Source: Pelotomaculum isophthalicicum JI
GTDB taxonomy: Bacteria; Bacillota; Desulfotomaculia; Desulfotomaculales; Pelotomaculaceae
Assembly: GCF_029478095.1 (NCBI RefSeq)
Contig: NZ_JAKOAV010000001.1
Span: 62,001 to 126,000 of the forward strand
Reading direction: 5' to 3'
DNA length: 64,000 bases
Part shown: positions 34,635 to 43,106 of the stretch, piece by piece
How positions within the stretch are numbered: the first letter of the stretch is position 1
Layout of the letters: each line of letters starts with the position of its first letter
Translations under genes and position numbers: made by a program
The notes under the pieces: generated by a model
What the model was told of the DNA's origin: nothing
Seen by the model: the letters and a program-made list of their open reading frames with translations, nothing else
Database searches by the model: none

Positions 34635-36743
34635 TTATCTATCCAGCGTGATTCTGGCATCCAGCGCCACAACCCTGTCGGCGTATGCCAACAGAGGGTT
34701 GATATCCATCTCTGATATAGCCGGATTCGCCAGTACCAGCTGGGCAAATTTTGTCAGACAACCGGTTAAAACATCAAGGTTCACGGCGGTGGCGCCCCGG
34801 GCTCCGGCCAGTATTTTGCTGATTTTTGTCTCTTCGATCATTTCGGTGAGTTCTTCTTCGCTCAGAGGAGGTACTCTTAATGAAATGTCATCCATAACCT
34901 CGGTAAAGACGCCTCCGGCGCCGAAAGCGAGAACCGGGCCGAATTGCGGGTCCCTTTTGCATCCGAGGATTAGTTCGGTTCCTTTGTCCAGATGCTCTTG
35001 AATAATCACTCCGTCTAGTCGGGCTCCATTTTGCTTATTTTCTATTTCCCGGCGCATTTCCGTGAATGCCTCTTCAAGCTGCCGGGCGTTCCCGATATTC
35101 AGCCGCACCCCGCCGGCGTCCGATTTGTGAATGATATCCGGACTCAAAACCTTCATGGCAACCGGATAGCCGACCTTTTCCGCAAGCGAGACGGCTTCTT
35201 CAATATTCTCAGCCTTTCCCCAGCGGGCAACGGGGATGCCGTAGGATTCCAGGAGCCGGAAAACGTCGGTTTGAGACAAGTTGCCCGCGCTTTTGCCGGC
35301 GAGTATCTTCCCGGCTTGGGCTTGTCCGGGGTTGAGGGGCGTTGATACCGGACGATAATCTTTTTTCTTGATAATATGGTGGTAACGGTACAGGGCGGAG
35401 AGTGCCCTGGCAGCCCGGTCAATCGAGTAGAAATATAACACATTGTTTTCTTTTTCAAATTCCCTGGCATAATCCTGAAAACGCTGACCGTAAGTCCAGG
35501 CGACCACCGGTTTCTCCGGGTATTTACCGGCAATTTCCCTAATCAGTTCGGTAGTGTCCAGGAAGTCACCCTCTTTGTCCAGGAATGAACCGGTTATGCA
35601 AATCACTGCATCCATCTGCGGGTCTTCCATGAAAGCTTCCAGGATGCGGCGGTAGGAATTGTGGTAACCGTGGAACATGCCGGCCGGCCACATATCCACA
35701 GGGTTGTTGCAGTGCGCCCACGCGGGAAACAGTTCACTAAGCTGATCTTCTGTGCTGCCGCTCATCTTGGCTATCTCCAGGCCATACCGGGAGCATGCGT
35801 CGACAGCGATAATGGCGGCGCCGCCGGAAATGGAGACTACACCTACTCTGTTCCCTTTGATGCCGTTAAAAGTGGTGAAGACTTTGTTAAGGTCAATCAT
35901 CTCCTCAACATCTTCAACGCGCAGGAGACCGCATTGTTTGAAGGCGGTGTCAAAGACCCTGTCTTCGCCGGCCAGGGCGCCGGTATGTGAACTGGCGGTT
36001 ATGGCGCCGTCGGGGCTGGCCCCCGTTTTGTAAACGATGACCGGTTTCAGCGCCACGGCGTCTCTGGCCGCCCGCATGAACTGCGGCCCGTCCCGCAGGC
36101 TTTCCATATGCAGATTTATTACCTTGAGGCGGGGATCCCGGACTATGTGGCCCAATAACTCGGAGAATTCTATATCAGTAGTGTTGCCGGTATCAATCAA
36201 CAGACCTATGCCGCTGAATATCTGCGGCGCCCCTACTACAGAAACCCCCGACTGGCAAAGGATTCCCGTTGCTGCGGTGGGATTCATGAACCGCATAAAG
36301 GACGTGCAGAAGCGGTTAAAGTTGTTTACGACACCCAGCGTGTTTGGTCCTAATATCCGTACCCCGTGTTTATCCGCGGCTTTGAGGATTTCTTTCTGCA
36401 TTGACTTGCCCCGTTCGTCACCATCAAAAAATCCCTGGGCGACAATGATTACAAGCTTGACCTTTTTGGTGCAGCACTGGTCAAAAAGCTCCGGCACCGC
36501 GTCACGGGGGGCGCAAATTACCGCCACATCGGGTATCTCCGGTACGTCCAGCAGGGAGGTGTAAGCCTGGTGACCCAGAATCGTGCCTCCTTTAGGATTG
36601 ACCGGATATATCTTTCCCCGGTAACCCCATTCAAGCATAACTTCCAACGGGTTGTTGCTTCCTTTGCCCGAACGGCTGGTCACGCCTACCAGCGCCACGG
36701 ATTCCGGATCTGTTAATTTCTTATAATCATTTTCAGAAAGCAT
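34635..36743 (-). CDS. ADP-forming acetyl/acyl-CoA synthetase family protein
   Basis: A 702-aa fused protein. The CoA-binding domain comes first (DPESVALVGVTSRSGKGSNN, VNPKGGTILGHQAYTSLLDV), then a succinyl-CoA-ligase-like domain with the likely phosphohistidine in ITASSHTGALAGEDRVFDTA. A C-terminal ATP-grasp domain follows (SYGIPVARWGKAENIEEAVS, MKVLSPDIIHKSDAGGVRLN). It would convert acyl-CoA, ADP and phosphate to acid and ATP, or the reverse. In the second domain VGVVSISGGAAIIAVDACSR replaces the usual NAGGPG loop. ATG 36743 follows GGAGGT. A PucR-type regulator gene lies upstream on the same strand. Confidence 0.85.
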   Translation of the reverse strand: MLSENDYKKLTDPESVALVGVTSRSGKGSNNPLEVMLEWGYRGKIYPVNPKGGTILGHQAYTSLLDVPEIPDVAVICAPRDAVPELFDQCCTKKVKLVIIVAQGFFDGDERGKSMQKEILKAADKHGVRILGPNTLGVVNNFNRFCTSFMRFMNPTAATGILCQSGVSVVGAPQIFSGIGLLIDTGNTTDIEFSELLGHIVRDPRLKVINLHMESLRDGPQFMRAARDAVALKPVIVYKTGASPDGAITASSHTGALAGEDRVFDTAFKQCGLLRVEDVEEMIDLNKVFTTFNGIKGNRVGVVSISGGAAIIAVDACSRYGLEIAKMSGSTEDQLSELFPAWAHCNNPVDMWPAGMFHGYHNSYRRILEAFMEDPQMDAVICITGSFLDKEGDFLDTTELIREIAGKYPEKPVVAWTYGQRFQDYAREFEKENNVLYFYSIDRAARALSALYRYHHIIKKKDYRPVSTPLNPGQAQAGKILAGKSAGNLSQTDVFRLLESYGIPVARWGKAENIEEAVSLAEKVGYPVAMKVLSPDIIHKSDAGGVRLNIGNARQLEEAFTEMRREIENKQNGARLDGVIIQEHLDKGTELILGCKRDPQFGPVLAFGAGGVFTEVMDDISLRVPPLSEEELTEMIEETKISKILAGARGATAVNLDVLTGCLTKFAQLVLANPAISEMDINPLLAYADRVVALDARITLDR

Positions 36744-36820
36744 TAAAAGATGACCTCCGTGATTATTTTTGTGCATTTATAGAGAAACGGGAGAAATATG
36801 AAAAAGACTTTGAGCATTCT

Positions 36821-36842
36821 GTTAAATGTTGCCGCATTTAAC
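36821..36842 (-). promoter_or_regulatory. Inverted repeat upstream of the acyl-CoA synthetase gene
   Basis: GTTAAATG, TTGCCG, CATTTAAC is an exact 8-bp inverted repeat about 80 bp upstream of the ATG. It could be an operator for the neighbouring PucR-type regulator or part of a terminator for it. No T-run follows on the minus strand. Confidence 0.35.
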
Positions 36843-36978
36843 AACTCAAGGCCATAATACAAAGCATCATGATCATATCATATTTAGGTTGAAACGTTAA
36901 GAACTATCACGAATATTTTTTGCGGTATCTGGAGGAACTGGAGTTAAACCGACATCCTGTTTAGTGTAAAGTAATATT

Positions 36979-38340
36979 TCACAGTGTTACGCCAGTAATG
37001 TTTTCCCTATTCTCACAAGCTTTTGTTATACACCATATTTTTAAAGCCATCTCTAAGTCGAATCTTTTGTTTGGTTCTTTCAGGGAAAAGCCACCTATTT
37101 CACATATCTTTCCAATACGGTACTTAAAACCACTTGGGGTTACGGCTGCAGCCCTGGCTGCATTTTGAACATTGCCGTCGCAACTAAAATAAAAATGAAG
37201 GGTTTCCACAAGTTGACTTTTGTGCCTCGCGTCGTATTTCAGCAACTCGCCGAGTTGTTCCTGCATAAAAACCAGAAGGTCTTGCTGATTGGCGGCGTTA
37301 AAAAGCAGGCCCAATATACCCAGACGGTCAAAAGAAATCACAACATTATTTTGGTTTAACCCTTTTATTACTTTTAATGCCCGCTGGGCTTCCTGGTATG
37401 ACAGGTAAAAATCCCTGGGAGAATAACAAATCCGGCCAATGCCAATTGAAACGGTGACATGTGAGAACTGCCGGTTAATACGCATCTGGATGTTCTGTGC
37501 CAGATCAACGGTGCCAGAAGGTATTTCATTCTCTTCTAAAGCGGTGAGCACGATAAAATTATCGCTTTTGGCCGTGATCATGCCGCGCCGGCTATAGACA
37601 TCGAGCGCTAAGCTAACTGCTTCGCAAAGCTGCTTCTTGAAATGGAGAAACTGCTTTTTGTCCTGCCCGTGCTGCTCAAACAAACGCATAAAGTTATCTA
37701 TATTAATGACCATTACCTGATGAGGCTGGTTAAGATTATAGCCAATATAGCGTGCTCTTTCAATAATTGAAACTTCAGAATTAAAGTTGCCCGCGATTAA
37801 TTCGTCGACAAAGTCACCTTTAAAACGGGTTTCCACTTCAGCCACTGCGCGGTCCTGCATCATCTTGAGGGCGAAAACCGTAACCATGCACTCCAGGGTC
37901 ATCTGGTCAAGTTCAGTAAGCTCACATGAGGTTTTGAGAATAGTAACATAACCCAGGATTTCCTGGCTGACTGTGATCGGGTAAATAAGCCGGGAAAATG
38001 GTTTCTTTGCCGATTCTGCCGGAAGCAGTACAGATCTTTTTTCTTGTATTAACGTGGTGGCCAGGTGCCGGTGGCGCAAGTCACTGAAGATATCCCTGGC
38101 TGAAAATGATGCTTGAGCCGCCTGTTCTTTTTCCGTTGTCATTGTGGGTGAAAAATACGCGTACGGCCGGAAAAACTGGTCTTCCACAATTACTGTTCCG
38201 CCGATAATCTTACCTGCCGTGCAGGCGATTGTCGACATATCCTCACCGTTTAACACCATTCTGGTCAGTTGTTCGTGGATGGCTACCGATTGTTTTAATA
38301 TCTCATTTTGCGCCTGGAGATTCACTTCCTCCTGATTCAT
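36979..38340 (-). CDS. PucR/CdaR-type transcriptional regulator
   Basis: A 453-aa regulator. An N-terminal GAF-like sensor region (to about residue 180), a central GGDEF-like or CdaR domain (VMVINIDNFMRLFEQHGQDK, VTVSIGIGRICYSPRDFYLS) and a C-terminal helix-turn-helix (FYFSCDGNVQNAARAAAVTP, SGFKYRIGKICEIGGF) are seen in this order, as in PucR proteins. Such regulators often control nearby catabolic genes. Candidates here are the acyl-CoA synthetase downstream and the CoA ligase and molybdenum genes upstream. ATG 38340 is preferred, with GGAGGTGAAAG upstream; GTG 38358 is in frame. Confidence 0.85.
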   Translation of the reverse strand: MNQEEVNLQAQNEILKQSVAIHEQLTRMVLNGEDMSTIACTAGKIIGGTVIVEDQFFRPYAYFSPTMTTEKEQAAQASFSARDIFSDLRHRHLATTLIQEKRSVLLPAESAKKPFSRLIYPITVSQEILGYVTILKTSCELTELDQMTLECMVTVFALKMMQDRAVAEVETRFKGDFVDELIAGNFNSEVSIIERARYIGYNLNQPHQVMVINIDNFMRLFEQHGQDKKQFLHFKKQLCEAVSLALDVYSRRGMITAKSDNFIVLTALEENEIPSGTVDLAQNIQMRINRQFSHVTVSIGIGRICYSPRDFYLSYQEAQRALKVIKGLNQNNVVISFDRLGILGLLFNAANQQDLLVFMQEQLGELLKYDARHKSQLVETLHFYFSCDGNVQNAARAAAVTPSGFKYRIGKICEIGGFSLKEPNKRFDLEMALKIWCITKACENRENITGVTL

Positions 38341-38410
38341 GATCGCTTTCACCTCCACATATAGAAACTAGACAGTTCGGCTTGTAATCATTCCGTTATT
38401 AATATTTAAA

Positions 38411-39436
38411 TTACAGTGACTTTCCAAAAGAGCAAAAGGGAAACATGCAGTCCTGGCAGCGGAGGCAAAGGCCACCGTACCCCATCCTTGTTATTTCCTT
38501 TCTGGCAACCCGCTCACCGGCTAGAATACGCGGGAGGATAAGGTCAAAAATAGTTGTTTTGAAGTACATGACACAAGCAGGCAAGCCCAAAACAGGTATA
38601 TTGTCAAGGTAGGCCAGAAGAAACATCGCCCCGGGTAAAATGGGGGCGCCGTAGGTTACAATTTCCGCGCCGGAAGCCCGAACGCCACCGGGGGTAACAT
38701 CATCGGGGTCAACGGACATCCCCCCGGTGATGATGATCATTTCAGCGCCATTTCCTATAAAATCTCTGATCCTTTCAGTTATTTGGCCGGTTTCGTCAGG
38801 TAAAACCGAGTGAAATAACACAGGACAGCCATAACGCGAAAGTTTTTCCTTTATCACCGGGCTGAATTTATCCTCAATCCGCCCATGAAAGACCTCGTTA
38901 CCCGTGGTAATGAGCCCCACACGCAGTGACCGCATTTCCTTTACTTCCAGCAAAGGGCCATAATCTTTACATACTTGTTCCGCCAACTCAATTTTTTCCT
39001 TATTAATAACCAGCGGGATAACCCGCGTGCCCGCCAGTATATCTCCTTTATCCACAATGTGATTGGTATGGCGGGTTGACAGAACGACCTCTTCAATGTC
39101 GTTAATCAGGCATACGCCTTCCACGTTAATTTTGAGCAGTCCACGAAAAGCGGCGATTAAGTTTACCTTACCTTCGTTAGGCTCGGTAAAGCTGACACCT
39201 TGGCCACTGCCGGCCCGGGCTATCCTGAGGGCGGCAACATCCTCATGGAGGAAATCCTCACCGCATTCCCAGATAAAGATGTGTTCTTTTCCCAGTTTTA
39301 ACAGTTCCGGAATGTCCTCCTCCGTGACGATATGACCCTTTTTGAAAGCAGGTCCTTTGAATTCACCCGGCGCGATCCTTGTGATATCATGGCACAGAAC
39401 CATCCCCACAGCTTCTTCAACCTTCACTTTTAGCAT
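38411..39436 (-). CDS. MoeA/MoaB-like molybdopterin-binding protein
   Basis: A 341-aa protein. The N-terminal half resembles the front part of MoeA-like proteins (VEEAVGMVLCHDITRIAPGE, FKGPAFKKGHIVTEEDIPEL). The molybdopterin-binding domain is LRVGLITTGNEVFHG to MIIITGGMSVDPDDVTPGGV. It ends with an unusual Cys-rich tail, YGGLCLRCQDCMFPFCSFGK. Proteins of this kind occur next to molybdenum hydroxylases and probably help to insert the cofactor; the exact step is not known. The promoter on the minus strand is shared in sequence with those of the hydroxylase operon and iclR. Confidence 0.85.
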   Translation of the reverse strand: MLKVKVEEAVGMVLCHDITRIAPGEFKGPAFKKGHIVTEEDIPELLKLGKEHIFIWECGEDFLHEDVAALRIARAGSGQGVSFTEPNEGKVNLIAAFRGLLKINVEGVCLINDIEEVVLSTRHTNHIVDKGDILAGTRVIPLVINKEKIELAEQVCKDYGPLLEVKEMRSLRVGLITTGNEVFHGRIEDKFSPVIKEKLSRYGCPVLFHSVLPDETGQITERIRDFIGNGAEMIIITGGMSVDPDDVTPGGVRASGAEIVTYGAPILPGAMFLLAYLDNIPVLGLPACVMYFKTTIFDLILPRILAGERVARKEITRMGYGGLCLRCQDCMFPFCSFGKSL

Positions 39437-39575
39437 TACTTTGCCTCCAGCTCCATTGAAATCATATAATTTTAAATCTTCTGTTAATTATCAAAGAAAA
39501 GAATGCTTTCACACGATGGAGCGACATATTTCGATATTATGTGTTTGCCTGGATAAATAATTGTTCACTATAGTA

Positions 39576-39606
39576 ATTATGTGCTGGCTAACATTTTATG
39601 TCAAGA
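39576..39606 (-). promoter_or_regulatory. Promoter of the MoeA-like gene (shared-core type)
   Basis: On the minus strand: TTGACA (39604-39599), 17 bases, CATAAT (39581-39576). The -35 region reads CTTGACATAAAATGTT. A TATAGTGAACA start region follows. The same layout and bases recur at 41594-41624 and 49824-49854 (plus strand). Confidence 0.72.
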
Positions 39607-39837
39607 TAAAAATTCGATCCTAGTTATTAATGAAAATGAACATTTACGTGGCTTTGCATGCGTTAAAGTTTGGGAACTGTTAAGCCGGACAGTTTATTGC
39701 TGAATATTCTGTCTTGTCTGACTGTAGAATCGATTCTGAATATATGGTAGTTTTATAAAGACTAAGCACATTAAGCAAGTTCTAAATAAATAGCTGCTTA
39801 ATGTTATTCTGTCCAAAATATAGGGGGTGGAATTATT

Positions 39838-41172
39838 GTGGCGCAAAGCGTAGACACTTACTGGAATCCATTCTTGGAAACCATGCCGGCGGAAAAGCTG
39901 AGGGACCTGCAGCTGGTAAAGTTCAAAAGGATATTAAAGTGGTGTTATGACAAGTCCAAACTTTACCGGGGACTTTATGACACAGCCGGGTTAAAGCCCG
40001 AAGATATTAAAACATGGGATGATGTCAGGAAAGTACCGATGCTGGAAAAAGGACATTACCGCGAGGCCCAGTTTAAGGAGCCGTGGCCTTATGGTGATTC
40101 CCTGTGCGTACCTTTAGAAGATGTCACAATATACCACCAGACCAGCGGCACCACCGGACAGCCGGTATTCCAGCCGGATACCTGGCAGGACTGGGAGTGG
40201 TGGACAGAATCCTGGGCATACATCCTGTGGGCGCAAGGCTTCAGGAATACCGACAGGGTTTATGTCCCATTTGGTTATAATGTATTTGTTGCCTACTGGG
40301 CCGGCCATTATGCGGCTGAGAAGGTCGGTTGTGAAGTTGTCTCGGGTGCTTTGCTTAACACAGAAGAAAGAATAATGAAGATGAAGGACCTGAGGGCCAC
40401 CGCTTTTATGGCCACGCCTACTTATGTTCTTGGTATGGCGGATTCCTGCCGGAAAAAACTAAACATGGATCCGAAGGAACTGGGTATCAGGAGAATCCTG
40501 TGCGCCGGCGAGCCGGGAGCAAGCGTTTCCACCACCAAGAAAAGGATGGAAGAAGCTTGGGGTTGTGACGTATTTGACCATGTCGGGGCGACCGAGATCG
40601 GCGGATGGGGATATGAATGTACGTATAAGCCGGGTGGTTTGCATGTTAACGAAGGATTTTTCCTGGTAGAACTCCTGGATCTGGAAACCGGGGAGCCTAT
40701 CGAAGAACCTAATAAGCTTGGGAAAATCGTTATCACAGCTTTTGACCGGATGGCCCAGCCGTGCGTCCGCTTCGACAGTAAAGACGTGGCCATGTGGGGC
40801 GAAAAATGTGAGTGCGGCAGGACATATCGTGTATTAAAAGGCGGGATCCAGGGCCGTACAGACCATATCACAAAGGTTAAAGGCGTTCTGTTCAGTCCGG
40901 TTTCGGTGGAAGAAGTTGTGCGCAGCATGCCTCAACTGGGTAACGAGTTTGAATTAATTGTCTCAAAAGAAAAAGATATAGATAAGATCACCTTAAGATA
41001 TGAATTGATTCCTGGCTGCGAGGGCCAAGAAAAAGAAGTTGAAGCTGAATTAGCCAGAGTGTTAAGGCTGAAGACCAACCTGAATTATGTTTATGAAAGT
41101 CGTCCTTATGAGTCCCTGCCCAGGTATCAAGTAAAAGCCCAGCGTTTTAAAGATCTCAGAAAAGATCATTAA
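39838..41172 (+). CDS. Phenylacetate-CoA-ligase-family AMP-forming CoA ligase
   Basis: A 444-aa adenylate-forming enzyme. The ATP loop is IYHQTSGTTGQPVFQ. Also seen are GATEIGGWGYEC (the A5-like motif), VITAFDRMAQPCVRF and GIQGRTDHITKVKGVLFSPV (hinge), with the catalytic Lys in LPRYQVKAQRF. The architecture is that of PaaK-type aryl-CoA ligases, which activate aromatic acids. The substrate is not fixed; benzoate, phthalate or phenylacetate types are possible given the benzoyl-CoA-reductase-like genes and UbiX at 54.5-58 kb. GTG start after GGGGGTGG. It is followed 16 bp later by a 61-aa gene. Confidence 0.87.
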   Translation: MAQSVDTYWNPFLETMPAEKLRDLQLVKFKRILKWCYDKSKLYRGLYDTAGLKPEDIKTWDDVRKVPMLEKGHYREAQFKEPWPYGDSLCVPLEDVTIYHQTSGTTGQPVFQPDTWQDWEWWTESWAYILWAQGFRNTDRVYVPFGYNVFVAYWAGHYAAEKVGCEVVSGALLNTEERIMKMKDLRATAFMATPTYVLGMADSCRKKLNMDPKELGIRRILCAGEPGASVSTTKKRMEEAWGCDVFDHVGATEIGGWGYECTYKPGGLHVNEGFFLVELLDLETGEPIEEPNKLGKIVITAFDRMAQPCVRFDSKDVAMWGEKCECGRTYRVLKGGIQGRTDHITKVKGVLFSPVSVEEVVRSMPQLGNEFELIVSKEKDIDKITLRYELIPGCEGQEKEVEAELARVLRLKTNLNYVYESRPYESLPRYQVKAQRFKDLRKDH

Positions 41173-41188
41173 AAGGTGGTGATATAAT

Positions 41189-41374
41189 TTGGCAGAACAA
41201 GCCAACCTTCGCGAAATGGCCAATATAATTTTAAACATTAGACAAGAAGTAGATAAGTTAAAAACATTGGGTGGCGGCTATAAATGTGTTGAAATGAATA
41301 TTGTTAGAATGTCTGCGATGATAAAAATGTTGGAACTTGACATTAATGATGCTGCCGATGTATTAGGCGCCTGA
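41189..41374 (+). CDS. Small helical protein, 61 aa, function unknown
   Basis: It reads MAEQANLREMANIILNIRQE, then VDKLKTLGGGYKCVEMNIVR, then MSAMIKMLELDINDAADVLG. It is mostly helical with a Gly-Gly-Gly turn and one Cys. The TTG start has AAAAGGTGGTGAT upstream, a good ribosome site. The 16-bp gap to the CoA ligase gene suggests one operon, so it may be a partner or stabilising subunit of that enzyme. I do not recognise a family. Confidence 0.6.
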   Translation: MAEQANLREMANIILNIRQEVDKLKTLGGGYKCVEMNIVRMSAMIKMLELDINDAADVLGA

Positions 41375-41416
41375 TTTGCCGCTGCCGGTACTATCCTGAT
41401 TAAATACAATTAAATA

Positions 41417-41496
41417 TTATTTGACGGATCCTAGTGTTCAACCGATATGATCAAGGGAATGCTTTTAGCCGGTTATACCAGGGATCCGTCAAATAA
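41417..41496. repeat. 15-bp perfect inverted repeat around a 50-bp core
   Basis: TTATTTGACGGATCC (41417-41431) is exactly repeated in reverse as GGATCCGTCAAATAA (41482-41496). Inside lies a smaller inverted pair AACCG/CGGTT. It may be a terminator for the CoA ligase operon, a regulatory RNA structure, or a small mobile palindrome. There is no gene between. Confidence 0.6.
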
Positions 41497-41593
41497 ATGC
41501 AGCCAAAGGGGTTAAACGGGCTCTACTTAAACAAATGATAAGAACTTCTTATTACCATAGAACTATCCTGAGTGGCATGGATGCCTAATTTAT

Positions 41594-41624
41594 TCTTGAC
41601 ATTAAATGTTTGTCAATACATAAT
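41594..41624 (+). promoter_or_regulatory. Promoter of the molybdenum hydroxylase operon
   Basis: TTGACA (41596-41601), 17 bases, CATAAT (41619-41624), followed by CATTATAGTGAACA. The -35 half is embedded in TTGACATTAAATGTTTGTCA, an inverted repeat (TTGACA-N9-TGTCAA), which looks like an operator. It closely matches the minus-strand promoter at 39576-39606. Confidence 0.75.
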
Positions 41625-41706
41625 CATTATAGTGAACAGGCGTTTACTGTGGTGATTAATTGTTATATCGGTTCAGTTATTGCAAAACGATAAGAGGAGG
41701 CTGGAT

Positions 41707-42576
41707 ATGTACTTACCGGATTTTGAGTATTACGCACCCGCAAGCTTGCCGGAAGCATGCGGGCTTCTGGCACAATTCGGTCCCAGGGCAAAAGTGCTTG
41801 CGGGGGGCACTGACGTCTTACCCAAGATGAAACAAGAAATCTTGACCCCGGAGGTCCTGATATCACTTAAAAACCTCAGTCAGTTGACTGGTATTTATTA
41901 CGAAAAGGGCAAAGGAGTAGTTATTGGGGCGAGGGCCACTCACAATGACCTGGTTGATTCACCTGTCCTGCAGGAAAAGTACCTTTCTATTTGTGAGGCC
42001 GCCCATCATATGGCTAACAATCAAATCAGAAACACCGGCACTATTGGGGGGAATATTGTAAATGCCGTTCCGTCAGCCGACCTGCCTCCCATCCTGATCG
42101 CTCTTGGCGCTGTAGTAAGGCTGGCAGGAACCGGGGGAGAAAGGACCCTTCCCCTGGAAGATTTCTTTAGCGGGCCGGGCAAGACTGTAATCAGCCAGGA
42201 CGAGGTCCTAACCGAAATCATCATTCCCGACCAGCCTTTTACCGGCAGCACCTATATAAAATTCGGACTGCGCCGTTCCGGCGCCCTGGCAGTAGTCGGG
42301 GTGGCGGTCGCAGTGGTTATGGAAGGGGATATCTGTAATGAAGCCCGGATTGTCCTGGGCGCTGTTGCTCCCGTGCCCATGCGGGCTAATAAAGCGGAAG
42401 AATTGCTTAAAGGCAAATCAGTTACTGAAGATTTGCTGGAAAAGGTCGGCGTGTGCGCCGCCGGTGAAAGTAAGCCCATCTCCGATATCCGCGGCTCAGC
42501 CGAGTACCGGCAGGATATGGTGCGGGTCTTTACTAAGCGCGCCCTGCTTAAAGCCATAAAAGAAGGACATGTTTAA
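41707..42576 (+). CDS. Molybdenum hydroxylase, FAD-binding subunit (CoxM/XdhB type)
   Basis: A 289-aa FAD subunit. The FAD loops are AKVLAGGTDVLPKM and NNQIRNTGTIGGNIVNAVPS followed by ADLPP. The C-terminal domain is EEVLTEI-like then KFGLRRSGALAVVGVAVAVV. It lacks the extra [4Fe-4S] insertion of 4-hydroxybenzoyl-CoA reductase, so it is of the xanthine dehydrogenase/CO dehydrogenase type. It moves electrons from the Fe-S subunit to an acceptor. ATG 41707 follows AAGAGGAGG. Confidence 0.92.
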   Translation: MYLPDFEYYAPASLPEACGLLAQFGPRAKVLAGGTDVLPKMKQEILTPEVLISLKNLSQLTGIYYEKGKGVVIGARATHNDLVDSPVLQEKYLSICEAAHHMANNQIRNTGTIGGNIVNAVPSADLPPILIALGAVVRLAGTGGERTLPLEDFFSGPGKTVISQDEVLTEIIIPDQPFTGSTYIKFGLRRSGALAVVGVAVAVVMEGDICNEARIVLGAVAPVPMRANKAEELLKGKSVTEDLLEKVGVCAAGESKPISDIRGSAEYRQDMVRVFTKRALLKAIKEGHV

Positions 42577-42596
42577 ATAAGGGGGGAGCGATAAAA

Positions 42597-43091
42597 ATGC
42601 AGTCGATCATGGATAAAAGCGGTGTAAAGCGTTATCTTATCACCCTGGATGTCAATGGGGACAGTTATACCAGAGTCGTCAAAGCCAATACTGTTTTGGC
42701 GAATGTCCTGCGTGATGAATTGGACCTGACCGGGACTAAAAAAGGTTGTGAACTCGGCGACTGCGGGTCATGCACCGTCCTGCTGGACGGTAAACCGGTG
42801 GACTCCTGCCTTATCCTGGCGGTGGAGGCGGATGGGCGCGATATTACCACGATTGAAGGACTGGCGCAACACGAAAAATTGGATAAGCTGCAGGAATCCT
42901 TTGTAGACAACGCCGCTGTACAGTGCGGCTACTGCACGCCCGGCATGATTATGTCCGCCAAGGCCCTCCTTACCCGCAATCCCCACCCCAGCGAGCAAGA
43001 AGTGCGTGAAGCAATTGCCGGCAATCTGTGCCGTTGCACCGGCTATGTCAATATCGTCAAGGCCGTGTTGGCTGCGGCCGATGAACAGTAA
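42597..43091 (+). CDS. Molybdenum hydroxylase, [2Fe-2S] subunit (CoxS type)
   Basis: A 164-aa two-cluster subunit. The plant-ferredoxin-like cluster is KKGCELGDCGSCTVLLDGK. The second, helical cluster is VQCGYCTPGMIMSAKALL and AGNLCRCTGYVNIVKAV. It transfers electrons from molybdenum to FAD. The first 20 residues are a short extension. GGGGGGAGCG lies before the ATG. Confidence 0.95.
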   Translation: MQSIMDKSGVKRYLITLDVNGDSYTRVVKANTVLANVLRDELDLTGTKKGCELGDCGSCTVLLDGKPVDSCLILAVEADGRDITTIEGLAQHEKLDKLQESFVDNAAVQCGYCTPGMIMSAKALLTRNPHPSEQEVREAIAGNLCRCTGYVNIVKAVLAAADEQ

Positions 43092-43106
43092 AGGAGGTGC
43101 GAGCAA

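Noticed and set aside
39640-39670. Sigma-54 promoter (TGGC ... TTGCA) before the CoA ligase gene
   Set aside because: The spacing between the GG and GC elements is about half of what sigma-54 requires.
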